Shown: piece after piece, positions 42,153 to 50,444 of the stretch
Layout: every line of letters starts with the position of its first letter
Numbering within the stretch: the stretch's first letter is position 1
Source: Planococcus halocryophilus
GTDB taxonomy: Bacteria; Bacillota; Bacilli; Bacillales_A; Planococcaceae
Length of the DNA stretch: 64,000 nucleotides
Reading direction: 5' to 3'
Assembly (NCBI RefSeq): GCF_001687585.2
Contig: NZ_CP016537.2
Coordinates: 1,832,001-1,896,000, forward strand
The notes under the pieces: model-generated
What the model saw: the letters and a program-made list of their open reading frames with translations, nothing else
Databases searched by the model: none
Told to the model about the DNA's origin: nothing
Program-made: the position numbers and the translations under genes

Positions 42153-42653
42153 ATGATTAGAAAAAATGCAATTGCAACTGGCTTCCTTTTCTCCGCTGTA
42201 TTTTCTCTAGGGGCTTGTGGCAATGATGACCAAGTAACAGATACCGTTACAGAAGATGCTGTGGATTACGAAGGTGTTGAAGATGCTAATCCTGGCGGAG
42301 GTCTTGAGGATGAAAATATTGGTGGCGAGGTTTACGGCTTTACCGAGTTCGAGTTAGAAGTTGAGTACACGGATCCAGAAGAAAAATTAAAAGTTTCTTA
42401 TGAAGAAGACCGTGATCTTGTAGAGGCTGAATATGAAGATTCCTCTGCTGAAGAAATGCTATCAGGTAATAATGCATTTGATAAGATCGAACCTTTTTTA
42501 GCTCAACTCGAGTTGACTCCGGATATGTCTGATGAAGATGTTATTAATAAAGTTACGGAAGTATTCGACCTTGCACCGGATTATGAATCCTTAGAGATTG
42601 ATGTAACGTATGCTGACGGAACCGATAAAGAATATGAGTCTTCAGGAAACTAG
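42153..42653 (+). CDS. YusW-like acidic lipoprotein
   Basis: A 166-residue lipoprotein: MIRKNAIATGFLFSAVFSLG then lipobox LGAC (Cys22), an acidic linker, and a C-terminal YusW-like domain (FTEFELEVEYTDPEEKLKVS, then YADGTDKEYES). The YusW family has no known role. The ATG is preceded by GAAAGGATGAG; the 33 upstream codons were not used. Divergent from the small acidic lipoprotein. Confidence 0.75.
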   Translation: MIRKNAIATGFLFSAVFSLGACGNDDQVTDTVTEDAVDYEGVEDANPGGGLEDENIGGEVYGFTEFELEVEYTDPEEKLKVSYEEDRDLVEAEYEDSSAEEMLSGNNAFDKIEPFLAQLELTPDMSDEDVINKVTEVFDLAPDYESLEIDVTYADGTDKEYESSGN

Positions 42654-42694
42654 CTTGCGACAAAGTAAATTAGGTTGATTAGGCATTTACTATA

Positions 42695-42725
42695 AAAAAA
42701 AGCCGGTTTTAAACCGGCTTTTTGA
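42695..42725. terminator. Intrinsic terminator, bidirectional
   Basis: AAAGCCGGTTT-TAAACCGGCTTTTT; serves the YusW-like gene and the mntABC operon. Confidence 0.92.
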
Positions 42726-42753
42726 ATGTAAATTTATATCTTAACTTTTTTCT

Positions 42754-43692
42754 TTACTCAGTTAACCCTTTATAAATCGTATCTATATTCCACTGCATCA
42801 TTTTGATATACGTATCTCCATCTTCGCCTGGTTTCCCAATTGAATCGGTAAAGACTTTTCCTTTAATATCCATACCTGTTTCTCTCGACACCATTTCCAT
42901 ACTGCGTGGGTCAATACTTGTTTCTAAAAACAAACCTTGAATTTGCTGTTCATTGATCAAATCAAGTACACGCGTAATTTGTGATGGTGTTCCTTGGTTT
43001 TCTTGGTTGATCTCCCAAATGTACTCAGCTTGGAAATCATAAGCTTTACTGAAGTATTTAAATGCCCCTTCACTTGTTACAAAAATCCGTTTTTCTTTTG
43101 GAATTTTGCTATATTGATCGATGGCTTTCTGATGAAGTGCTTCCAACTCACTAATATAAGCTTGTGCATTTTTTTCATACTCTTCTTTATGGTCCGGGTC
43201 TATTTCAATAAAGGCATCTCTTGCATTCTCTGCATATTTAATGCCATTTTGAACATCTAACCAAGCGTGCGGATCTTCTTCGCCTTCTTTTCCTTCAGTG
43301 GTTAAATACATCGGCTCTACGCCTTCGCTCATTTTGTAGACAGGTGCTGAATCTTCTGATTTCCCAGCAGTAATCATCAACTTTTCAAACCATGAGTTAC
43401 CTGCCTCTAAATTTAAGCCGTTATAAAAAACGATATCTGCGTCTGTTGCTTTTTGTACATCTAATGGCAATGTTTCATATTCATGTGGGTTCGAGCCAAT
43501 TGGCGCTAAACTATGAAGGTCAATTTGATCTCCTCCCACATTTTTTACAATGTCATATAGAATCGAATACGTTGTTACTACTTGTAACTTGTCATCTTTT
43601 GTATCGCTATTTTCGCTTTCGTTACTAGAACATCCTGCTAATAAAAAAAGCAAGACGATACTAATGATAAAAATTTTATTCTTTTTAAACAT
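42754..43692 (-). CDS. mntC: Manganese ABC transporter substrate-binding lipoprotein (MntC/PsaA type)
   Basis: A 312-residue cluster A-I metal-binding lipoprotein, lipobox LLAGC (Cys21). The four metal ligands expected of the Mn/Fe group are visible in order: H in SNPHEYE, H in DPHAWLD, E in TSEGAFKYF and D in VFTDSIG. There is no His-rich loop as in zinc ZnuA. Third gene of the ATPase-permease-binding protein operon, the staphylococcal mntABC order, with an MntR-like box at the operon head. Confidence 0.92.
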   Translation of the reverse strand: MFKKNKIFIISIVLLFLLAGCSSNESENSDTKDDKLQVVTTYSILYDIVKNVGGDQIDLHSLAPIGSNPHEYETLPLDVQKATDADIVFYNGLNLEAGNSWFEKLMITAGKSEDSAPVYKMSEGVEPMYLTTEGKEGEEDPHAWLDVQNGIKYAENARDAFIEIDPDHKEEYEKNAQAYISELEALHQKAIDQYSKIPKEKRIFVTSEGAFKYFSKAYDFQAEYIWEINQENQGTPSQITRVLDLINEQQIQGLFLETSIDPRSMEMVSRETGMDIKGKVFTDSIGKPGEDGDTYIKMMQWNIDTIYKGLTE

Positions 43693-43715
43693 AAATACTC
43701 TCCCTTTTCAAAAAA

Positions 43716-44573
43716 TTAATTGGTTACTGTTCTTTGTTTTCTGGCATTTAATTTCCGCCATAACATTCCTTGCTTAGGCGAGAAAACAAAGGCTAAAAAG
43801 AACAGAGTCGTCGCAGCAAGCACAATAGTAGCACCTGACGCCAAGTTGTATGTGAAACTAAAGTACAAGCCGATTACAGCTGCACTCACCCCAATAGATG
43901 CCGATATGAAAATCATTGTTGATAGGCGATCCGTCAGTAAATATGCTGTTGCAGCAGGTGTGATTAGCATCGCCACTACTAATATAATTCCGACTGTTTG
44001 AAGCGAAGCTACTGTCACCATTGTCAGAAGTGTCATTAAAAAGTAATGAATCAATCTCACTGGAAGACCGTAAACTTCTGCCATCGTCTCATCAAACGAC
44101 GTTACAAGAAGTTCTTTGTAAAAACCAAAAACAGAAACTAAAACAATTAGCCCGATGCCAAGCGTAATCCACATATCTGATGGCCTTACCGCTAACACAT
44201 TACCAAACAAAATATGATACAAATCGGTACTACTTTCAAGAACCGTAATAAGGATTGCCCCTAACGCAAATGCTGCAGAAAACATAATACCAATTGCCGT
44301 ATCTTGTTTGATCCGACTGTTTTGACTAACAAAACCGATCCCAATCGCGGTTAACACACCTGTAAATACCGCACCAAAGAAGAAATTGATGCCAATTGCA
44401 TAAGAAATTGCCACTCCTGGTAAAACCGCATGGGAAATCGCATCTCCCATTAAAGCCATTCCTCTTAAAATGATAAAACAACCGATGACTCCGCAAATAA
44501 TTCCTACCATAATCGAGGTAAGTAAAGCTTTTTGCAAAAAGTCATATTCAATAAGCCCTTCGATAAAAGCCAT
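43716..44573 (-). CDS. mntB: Manganese ABC transporter permease
   Basis: A 285-residue integral membrane protein of the ABC-3 family with about eight or nine segments. FLQKALLTSIMVGIICGVIG and GMALMGDAISHAVLPGVAIS are the family signature; the second is next to the ATPase contact. It starts three bases after the stop of the ATPase gene, and mntC follows by 23 bases. Together the three form one importer. Confidence 0.93.
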   Translation of the reverse strand: MAFIEGLIEYDFLQKALLTSIMVGIICGVIGCFIILRGMALMGDAISHAVLPGVAISYAIGINFFFGAVFTGVLTAIGIGFVSQNSRIKQDTAIGIMFSAAFALGAILITVLESSTDLYHILFGNVLAVRPSDMWITLGIGLIVLVSVFGFYKELLVTSFDETMAEVYGLPVRLIHYFLMTLLTMVTVASLQTVGIILVVAMLITPAATAYLLTDRLSTMIFISASIGVSAAVIGLYFSFTYNLASGATIVLAATTLFFLAFVFSPKQGMLWRKLNARKQRTVTN

Positions 44574-44575
44574 AA

Positions 44576-45316
44576 TCAGTTCACCCCAACTTCATACAAA
44601 AAAGATAATTCGCTTTCATAGGCTTTCCGCATAACCTCAGGTATCAACACTTGTTGCGGACTACCATACTCAATTACTTGTTTGTTTAGTAATAATAGTT
44701 CATCAAAGTATTCATTTGCTTTACTTAAATCATGGTGGACCACGACTACTGTTTTGCCTTGGTCTCTCAAATCTTTTAGTAGTTTGACGATCATTTCTTC
44801 ACTTGTCGCGTCAATGCCGACAAATGGTTCATCCAAAAAGAAGATATCTGCTTTTTGCGCTAGTGCTCTTGCAAGAAAAACACGCTGTTGCTGCCCTCCG
44901 GAAAGTTCCCCTATTTGTCGATGAGCAAATTCTTCCATGCGTACTTTTTTCAAACATTCGTAAGCCCATTCTTTGTCTTTTTTCTTTGGTCGCTTAAATA
45001 TTCCTAAGATTGGATAAGTACCGATCAAAACAGCATCTAGAACATGGATGGGGAAATCCCAATCGTATTGATTTCTTTGAGGCACATAAGCAATTCGTTT
45101 TCTATTTTCTTTTAATGCTTCACCAAATATTTCAATGACGCCTTTATCAATAGAAACTAAATTTAATATCGCTTTTAATAATGTTGATTTGCCTGCGCCG
45201 TTCGGACCAATTATGCCAAGAACTTTACCTTGTTCAAGAGTCAAGTCAATGGCTTCTATTGCAGAATGGCCATGATAGGAAACTTGAACATCTTTTATTT
45301 TAATTGCAGAAACCAT
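44576..45316 (-). CDS. mntA: Manganese ABC transporter ATPase
   Basis: A 246-residue ABC ATPase. Walker A GPNGAGKST, signature LSGGQQQR, Walker B FFLDEPF and the H-loop VVHHDL are intact. Energises the permease encoded next. First gene of the operon, ribosome binding site GGCGGAGGGG. The operon is headed by a promoter with an MntR-like box, supporting Mn rather than Zn. Confidence 0.93.
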   Translation of the reverse strand: MVSAIKIKDVQVSYHGHSAIEAIDLTLEQGKVLGIIGPNGAGKSTLLKAILNLVSIDKGVIEIFGEALKENRKRIAYVPQRNQYDWDFPIHVLDAVLIGTYPILGIFKRPKKKDKEWAYECLKKVRMEEFAHRQIGELSGGQQQRVFLARALAQKADIFFLDEPFVGIDATSEEMIVKLLKDLRDQGKTVVVVHHDLSKANEYFDELLLLNKQVIEYGSPQQVLIPEVMRKAYESELSFLYEVGVN

Positions 45317-45354
45317 TTTACTTCCCCTCCGCCATTTACTTTCTTTTTTAAAAT

Positions 45355-45411
45355 GTTTTTCCCTAAGGAAACTTTTCTTTAGTTTATACTTATCATGTCC
45401 ATTTGTAAACA
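45355..45411 (-). promoter_or_regulatory. mntABC promoter with MntR-like box
   Basis: On the minus strand TGTTTA (45411-45406), 17-nt spacer, TATAAA (45388-45383). Just downstream lies the palindrome TTTCCTTAGGGAAA (45371-45358), part of AGTTTCCTTAGGGAAAAAC, close to the MntR operator of B. subtilis (TTTGCCTTAAGGAAAC as remembered). Repression by Mn-loaded MntR is inferred. Confidence 0.7.
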
Positions 45412-45448
45412 GAAAAGTTTTCAGAAAAATATAATTTGGTTAAATGAA

Positions 45449-45487
45449 AAAAAAAGACAAAACGCTTTGAAATGCGCTTTGTCTTCT
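45449..45487 (-). terminator. Intrinsic terminator after the CGNR gene
   Basis: AAGACAAA-CGC and GCG-TTTGTCTT pair around TTTGAAAT, with A- and T-runs at the flanks. Confidence 0.8.
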
Positions 45488-45495
45488 TGCTATCT

Positions 45496-46056
45496 TTATG
45501 AACTTAGTTGTTTAGCGTAATGTCTTCTCGCTTTTTCACGATTCCCGCAAACTTCCATTGAACACCATTTACGCTTGCCGCTTGTATCTATAAAAAATGC
45601 ATAGCAGAGGGAACTATCGCATTTTTTTAGTTTTTTAAAGATGCCACTTTGAGATGCTTGGAGCATTTCAAACGACAGCATGGCAAGAAGTCCTTCTGTG
45701 CCACCTTTACTTGGAATGGGTTTTAGTGAATGATCAAAATACAAAGGCGTTTGTTTCGTATACATAGCTAATGATTCAATTGCGTTTTGTAATTCTTCCG
45801 ATTCCTCAAAGTAATTTCTCCACTGGTCACGAAAATCTTTCATTTTCTTCACATCAATCGAAGACTTTTCCAGTTGCTCTACTTGCTGCAAAGTCAATAT
45901 ACCTTGTTTCACCATAAACGATATCCAGTCTTCTATTCCATTTTCTTCTTCTAGAAAATCTGTTACCGCTATTTTTTTGATATTGATTGTATTTAAAAAG
46001 TTGATAAATAAATAGTCACTTACATATGAATAATAATTTTCATTGTTTGTTGTCAT
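45496..46056 (-). CDS. CGNR zinc-finger (ABATE-type) transcription regulator
   Basis: A 186-residue protein. The C-terminal CGNR zinc finger reads KKCDSSLCYAFFIDTSGKRK, then WCSMEVCGNREKARRHYAK, with four cysteines and the CGNR motif; the N-terminal ~130 residues form the ABATE ligand-sensor domain. It is divergent from the thioredoxin gene, and the shared promoter region holds a 15-bp inverted repeat, so it likely represses or activates the thioredoxin-peroxiredoxin pair and itself. The ATG used has AAGGAG eight bases upstream. Confidence 0.88.
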   Translation of the reverse strand: MTTNNENYYSYVSDYLFINFLNTINIKKIAVTDFLEEENGIEDWISFMVKQGILTLQQVEQLEKSSIDVKKMKDFRDQWRNYFEESEELQNAIESLAMYTKQTPLYFDHSLKPIPSKGGTEGLLAMLSFEMLQASQSGIFKKLKKCDSSLCYAFFIDTSGKRKWCSMEVCGNREKARRHYAKQLSS

Positions 46057-46109
46057 GATCATTTCTCCTTAAGACTGAATAATTGACTTCCATCATAACA
46101 TATCGTAAA

Positions 46110-46154
46110 GTTTGTTTCTAACCACTTGATTTGTTTAAATGGTTAGAAACGAAC
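46110..46154. promoter_or_regulatory. Inverted repeat operator between the CGNR and thioredoxin genes
   Basis: GTTTGTTTCTAACCA (46110-46124) and TGGTTAGAAACGAAC (46140-46154) are reverse complements at 14 of 15 positions, 11 of them perfect and contiguous, with 15 nt between. Half-site centres are 30 bp apart, near three helical turns. The best candidate for the binding site of the divergent CGNR protein. Confidence 0.7.
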
Positions 46155-46170
46155 AAAAAGGAGAGATACT

Positions 46171-46485
46171 ATGTCTATTAAAGACGTTACAGATTCAACA
46201 TTTGTCGATGAAACGAAAGAAGGTTTTGTAATTGCAGAACTTGGTGCAGCTTGGTGTGCTCCCTGCAAAATGATCGCTCCTTCTTTAGAAGAAATCAATG
46301 AAGATCAGCAAAATAACATAAGCGTTGTCCAAGTAGATATTGATGACAATCAAGAAACTGCACAAAAATATGGTGTTATGAGTATTCCTACACTTCTATT
46401 CTTTAAAGATGGTGAATTGATGGAACAATCTGTAGGCTTCCAGCCGAAAGAAGAAATTCTTGCTATCGCTCAAAAACACATCTAA
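46171..46485 (+). CDS. Thioredoxin
   Basis: A 104-residue thioredoxin with active site WCAPC at residues 28-32 (CGPC is the usual form; Ala replaces Gly), SIPTLLFFKDG with the cis-Pro, and the closing GFQPKEEILAI. Not the main trxA, more likely a stress-linked paralogue since it lies with a peroxiredoxin and a divergent regulator. AAAAGGAGAGATACT site. Confidence 0.95.
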   Translation: MSIKDVTDSTFVDETKEGFVIAELGAAWCAPCKMIAPSLEEINEDQQNNISVVQVDIDDNQETAQKYGVMSIPTLLFFKDGELMEQSVGFQPKEEILAIAQKHI

Positions 46486-46556
46486 CTTACAAATGCACTT
46501 ATAATTTCATATGCAATTTTAGTAACTTATTTTATTTTGAAAAGGAGTTTTTATTA

Positions 46557-47207
46557 ATGACTACAAACATGAGAGAAGAAATCCAGGAATATATCGAGAA
46601 CTTTAAGAAAAAAAAGCCAGCTGAAGCGCAAGAGAAGATGCAAAATGCGATTGACGAGTTAGAAGCTTCTGACCAAGGAAAAGGATTAAAAACAGGCGAA
46701 AAAGCACCAAACTTTAACTTACCGAATGCTACAGGTGAAACGGTTGAACTATATGAACAGTTAAAACAAGGACCTGTAGTTCTAACATTCTATCGTGGCA
46801 ACTGGTGTCCGTATTGCAATATGGAACTGCGTGCGTATCAGCAAGTAATCGGTGAAATTCACGGCCAAAACGCTGAATTGATTGCCATTAGCCCACAAAC
46901 ACCAGATCAATCGATGTCTATTCAAGAAAAGCATGACTTAGAATACATCGTCTTAAGTGATGAAAATAACGAAGTAGCCAACCAATTTAACTTGGTTTAC
47001 CAATTACCTGAATACCTAGTAGACATTTATAAAAGCAGTGGTTTGAATGTTGATAAGTATAACGGTGAAGATACGTGGAGACTTCCTGTTTCGGCGACGT
47101 ATATTATTGGTACTGATGGAACGATTGCCTATGACTACACAAAATCAGATTATAGAGATCGTGTAGAACCTTCAACAGTCGTAGAAGAATTAAAGAAAAT
47201 TAACTAA
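46557..47207 (+). CDS. Peroxiredoxin-like (AhpC/TSA) protein
   Basis: A 216-residue AhpC/TSA-fold protein. The active region is FYRGNWCPYCNMELRAYQQV, where a CPYC pair replaces the TxxC peroxidatic site of classical AhpC, a form seen in a group of Bacillales peroxiredoxin-like proteins. N-terminal ~45 residues are a helical extension. Substrate may be peroxide or disulfide; electrons probably come from the thioredoxin encoded 71 bases upstream in the same direction. AAAAGGAG site. Confidence 0.88.
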   Translation: MTTNMREEIQEYIENFKKKKPAEAQEKMQNAIDELEASDQGKGLKTGEKAPNFNLPNATGETVELYEQLKQGPVVLTFYRGNWCPYCNMELRAYQQVIGEIHGQNAELIAISPQTPDQSMSIQEKHDLEYIVLSDENNEVANQFNLVYQLPEYLVDIYKSSGLNVDKYNGEDTWRLPVSATYIIGTDGTIAYDYTKSDYRDRVEPSTVVEELKKIN

Positions 47208-47215
47208 TTTTGCAC

Positions 47216-47265
47216 AAAGCGCTATCCTAAAAGTCGATTAGACTTTCAGGATAGCGCTTTTTTTC
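47216..47265 (+). terminator. Intrinsic terminator of the thioredoxin/peroxiredoxin operon
   Basis: AAAGCGCTATCCT and AGGATAGCGCTTT with inner AGTC/GACT pairs; T7 on the right. Confidence 0.92.
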
Positions 47266-47332
47266 TTAATAAAAATAGTAGTTTTTTATTCGTTATCTTT
47301 TTTTGGCATACACCTCAAACAAATAAGCATAG

Positions 47333-48109
47333 CAATCTTCATATCCCTTCCCTTATTCGTTCTTGTTCGGTTTATTGGTGGAAGGAATAGCCAATGAAGC
47401 TGTTAAAAATAATTACAAGTTAGTTCTCTTTCAAACAAACTATGAGGAACAAAGAGAACTTGAAGATTTAGAAATGCTAAAGCATAAACAAATAGATGCT
47501 TTGATCTTTTGTTCTCGTGATTCTCCATTAAAAATAATTGATGAGTACATAGTTTACGGCCCAATTATTCTTTGCGAGGATACACGCGGAAAGAATATCT
47601 CTTCGACATTCATCGATCATTACAAAATTTTTACTGAAGCTTTAAACTATCTCTACAACAAAGGACACCGAAAAATTGGTTATTGCCTTGCCAGAAGAAC
47701 GGGTTCTAATAGTAGTTCTAGAGAAAAAGCTTATCATGATTTTCTTCAAAAAATTAATGAACCGTTTGAACCCCATTATCGGTTTTATGACTGCTTGAAT
47801 TTTGAAGATGGTCAAGAAATAATTAAAAGCTTATGTGCTATGGCTAATCCCCCAACCGCTTTAATCGTAACGAGTGATCAAGTAGCTGCTGGTATATTGT
47901 TTGATTGCAAGGAGAAAAAAATAGCAGTGCCAGATAAGTTAGCAATACTTGGTTTTGACAATCAACCCATCGCGCAAGTAATGAAACTAACCACTTTTGA
48001 CATGCCATTAACTAAAATGGGAATCAACCTATCGCGGCAGGCAATGAATCCTCGAGTAGTTAATCATGAGGAAGTATATGTTAAAATAGTTGAAAGAGAA
48101 ATAGTTTAA
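47333..48109 (+). pseudogene. LacI-type regulator remnant without the DNA-binding domain
   Basis: The frame encodes the sugar-binding core of a LacI/GalR repressor: GLLVEGIANEAVKNNYKLVL, RELEDLEMLKHKQIDALIF, NYLYNKGHRKIGYCLARRTG, PPTALIVTSDQVAAGI and AILGFDNQPIAQ. The helix-turn-helix (about 60 residues) and first strand are missing: a terminator lies only 70 nt upstream. The start of the core looks frame-broken too, since AFFISLP-like text (KQISIAIFIS) continues in another frame before SYPFPYSFLF. It starts at a TTG without a ribosome binding site. Probably a decayed gene. Confidence 0.75.
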
Positions 48110-48208
48110 TCCAGCTAAATCAACTAGATAAAAAGTTAACAACACCTTCATTTCGGAGTAATGTAAATGCTTACTAATTGAAGCTGTCTTTTCGTTTATT
48201 CAATTCAA

Positions 48209-48238
48209 CAAAAAAAGCTAGCCGGATAGGCTAGCTCT
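48209..48238 (-). terminator. Intrinsic terminator
   Basis: AGCTAGCC-TATCC-GGCTAGCT with T7 on the minus strand, after the duplicated wall protein gene. Confidence 0.9.
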
Positions 48239-48252
48239 TACTCCATATTTAG

Positions 48253-49614
48253 TTACTGTTTGCGTGTACGAACCGCTACAACTGTAGTCAATGCAGCTAA
48301 CATCAAGCCTGCAAGAACCCATAAGAATGGGAATGACCCTTGGTCAGCCATGCCGCCCATGCCTGTTTTCGGCATTTCAGATGGCATTTCTGTTGCGCTA
48401 AATTGATCTGGGAATTGATCAACAATCGCGGCAGATAGACCTGCTGCTGGCATTTGCATATGTGCATAAGCTTCACGAATCGAGCTGTAAGCAGCGTCAA
48501 AGTCGCCTGCTACATACGAATCAAATGCGCCAAGTAGTTGTCCAACGTGTGCTGTTAAGCCTTCTTCAAGTGCATCTGCTGGTACGCGACCTTCTGTTGC
48601 TGCATCTAAGAATGCTGCTTGGTCGACAATGTATTGATCCAGTTCAGCACGTGCTTGTTCTTGGCCTTCTTTGTTGCCTTCACTTGTTGCTGTTACGTAA
48701 TCCACAAAGTAGCCAATGTGTGACTTCCATGTTTCTTCAAATTGAGCACCGGCTTCTTCGCCGTATACTGAACCAACTGCTGCAGATAAGTCATCGGCGT
48801 TCGCTAGTAACGCGCCTGCTGCTTGGTCAAAGCTTTCCGCGCCATCGGCACCGTCTTGCATTGCCATCACTGCAAGTCCAGCGTGTTCTGTGAACGTTTG
48901 GTTCAATGTTGCACGCAAGTCAATCGCTGGTGTATCGGCACTTGTGTTATCGAATTTGTCTGGGAATTGAGTTGTGATCGCAATTGACAAGCTTTCTGCG
49001 AACATGCTCATGTGTTGAATCCCTTCACGCTCTAATGAGTATGCTTTTTCGAAATCGCCGGCAACGTATGCGTCAAACGCGTTGATCAACTGATCTACGT
49101 GCATGTCCAATCCTTCTTGAACAGCTGCCGCTGGCAGTAAGCCACCCGTTGCCGTATCAAAGAACTCAGATTGTTCCACTTTGTATTTTTCCAGTTCTGC
49201 TAATGCTTGGTCTTTGCCTTCTTGGTTGTCTTCAGCGGTTGCTGTCACGTAATCCACGAAATAGCCGATATGTGATTTCCATACTTCGTCAAATTGCGCA
49301 GCGCCTTCGTCACCGTAAACTGAACCAACTGCTGCAGACAAGTCATCTGCATTGGCTAAAAGTGCACCCGCTGCTTGGTCAAAATCTTCTGCGCCGTCGA
49401 CGCCTTTACGCATCGCTTCGATTGCGAGGAAGGCATGCTCCGTTAATGTCGTGTCGAGTGCAATGCGTAATTCCGCAGCTGGTGTTGCTGTTGCCATTTC
49501 CATGGATGCTTCGCTCGCTGTAGAATGTCCTCCGTGGCTGTCGGCAAGTGCCGCCGTTGGTACCAGTAAGGCTAGGCTAAGTGGTACGGCTAAAAGTACT
49601 TTGTTTAATTTCAT
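48253..49614 (-). CDS. Cell-wall-anchored protein with two tandem copies of an unknown helical domain
   Basis: A 453-residue exported protein: signal peptide ending near AALADS, a His/Met/Ser-rich spacer (HGGHSTASEASMEM), then two ~175-residue copies of one helical domain at about 45-225 and 230-410. The copies share FDQAAGALLANADDL and SHIGYFVDYVTAT exactly. The end has MPKTG, a membrane helix and RTRKQ, a variant of the LPxTG sortase signal. The family is sometimes labelled copper amine oxidase-like; I see no such motif. GC is higher than the surroundings. Divergent from the cupredoxin lipoprotein. Copper binding is possible but unproven. Confidence 0.82.
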   Translation of the reverse strand: MKLNKVLLAVPLSLALLVPTAALADSHGGHSTASEASMEMATATPAAELRIALDTTLTEHAFLAIEAMRKGVDGAEDFDQAAGALLANADDLSAAVGSVYGDEGAAQFDEVWKSHIGYFVDYVTATAEDNQEGKDQALAELEKYKVEQSEFFDTATGGLLPAAAVQEGLDMHVDQLINAFDAYVAGDFEKAYSLEREGIQHMSMFAESLSIAITTQFPDKFDNTSADTPAIDLRATLNQTFTEHAGLAVMAMQDGADGAESFDQAAGALLANADDLSAAVGSVYGEEAGAQFEETWKSHIGYFVDYVTATSEGNKEGQEQARAELDQYIVDQAAFLDAATEGRVPADALEEGLTAHVGQLLGAFDSYVAGDFDAAYSSIREAYAHMQMPAAGLSAAIVDQFPDQFSATEMPSEMPKTGMGGMADQGSFPFLWVLAGLMLAALTTVVAVRTRKQ

Positions 49615-49869
49615 CTAAAATCGCTCCCTTTTTTTCTTTTTTATTTTTCGATATACAGGCATAACGCAAAGGGTTTATCTTTAGATCACTTTTTTGAAAT
49701 TAATTTAAATTTATTATTTCAGGTTGCTTGACCGAACAAACTATAGCATTAGATTTTCATCTACTTATATAGAAGGAAACCATTCCCATAAGTTTTTTCA
49801 CTCAAAAGCAATCTATTTCTCATCTTTATACGTTCTATTAGCAAGAACAAAAAACGAGGAGGAAAAATA

Positions 49870-50397
49870 ATGATTAACAAAAAATTTAGTTTTATTCTTG
49901 CGGCAGGTATTTTATCACTCTCCGCTTGTGGTCAAGAACAACCTGTAACCGAGGAAACAACAGAGCCTATGGCTGAAGAACAAGAAAGTACGACTGAAGA
50001 AACAACAACAGAAGAACCGGAAGAAGAAAGTACTGAAGAAGAAGGTACCGAAGAAGAAGGTGCTGAAGAAGAAGGTGCTGAAGAAGAAGGTGCTGAAGAA
50101 GAGCCTACACAAGAAAGCGCGCCGGAAGCAATGAGCGGCACAGCATCGAACCTGTTATCTAATGGCGAAACAACAAGTTTTGTCTTTAATGAAGCTGGTG
50201 AATTTTCGGTATTCTGTGAGCCACATCCGGTTATGCAAATGACCGTACTGGTAGAAGAAGGTGCAGAAGCCATGGATAGCGTAGAAGTTGATATCGCTGA
50301 TTATGCATTTGGCGAAGAAACCATCACTGTTGCTCCAGGAACAACAATTGTTTGGACAAACCAAGATCAAGTTCAGCATAATGTAGCTTTCAAATAA
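49870..50397 (+). CDS. Cupredoxin (blue-copper) lipoprotein with permuted strand order
   Basis: A 175-residue lipoprotein, lipobox SLSAC (Cys20), with a Glu/Thr-rich low-complexity linker (about 24-85, GAEEE repeated three times), then a cupredoxin-like domain. The usual last part, SFVFNEAGEFSVFCEPHPVM (Cys116, His119, Met122), comes before the usual first part, VEVDIADYAFGEETITVAPG then WTNQDQVQHNVAF (His170), after which the protein stops. All four type-1 copper ligands are thus present but in permuted order. Copper binding is inferred. AAACGAGGAGG site. See findings. Confidence 0.85.
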   Translation: MINKKFSFILAAGILSLSACGQEQPVTEETTEPMAEEQESTTEETTTEEPEEESTEEEGTEEEGAEEEGAEEEGAEEEPTQESAPEAMSGTASNLLSNGETTSFVFNEAGEFSVFCEPHPVMQMTVLVEEGAEAMDSVEVDIADYAFGEETITVAPGTTIVWTNQDQVQHNVAFK

Positions 50398-50444
50398 AAA
50401 TAAAATTTCAATTCGACTCTTTAATAATTAAATTCTCAATAAAA

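Noticed and set aside
42754..45316. Zinc (ZnuABC) rather than manganese transporter
   Set aside because: No His-rich loop in the binding protein, a Glu/Asp ligand pair is present, and the operator resembles MntR not Zur; not fully excluded.
48462..49618. Plus-strand frames opposite the duplicated wall protein
   Set aside because: Shadows arising from its higher GC; no ribosome binding sites, compositionally odd.
49932..50273. Minus-strand frames of 65-113 codons with Ser or Phe repeats opposite the cupredoxin gene
   Set aside because: They are the complement of the Glu-rich linker and lack ribosome binding sites.
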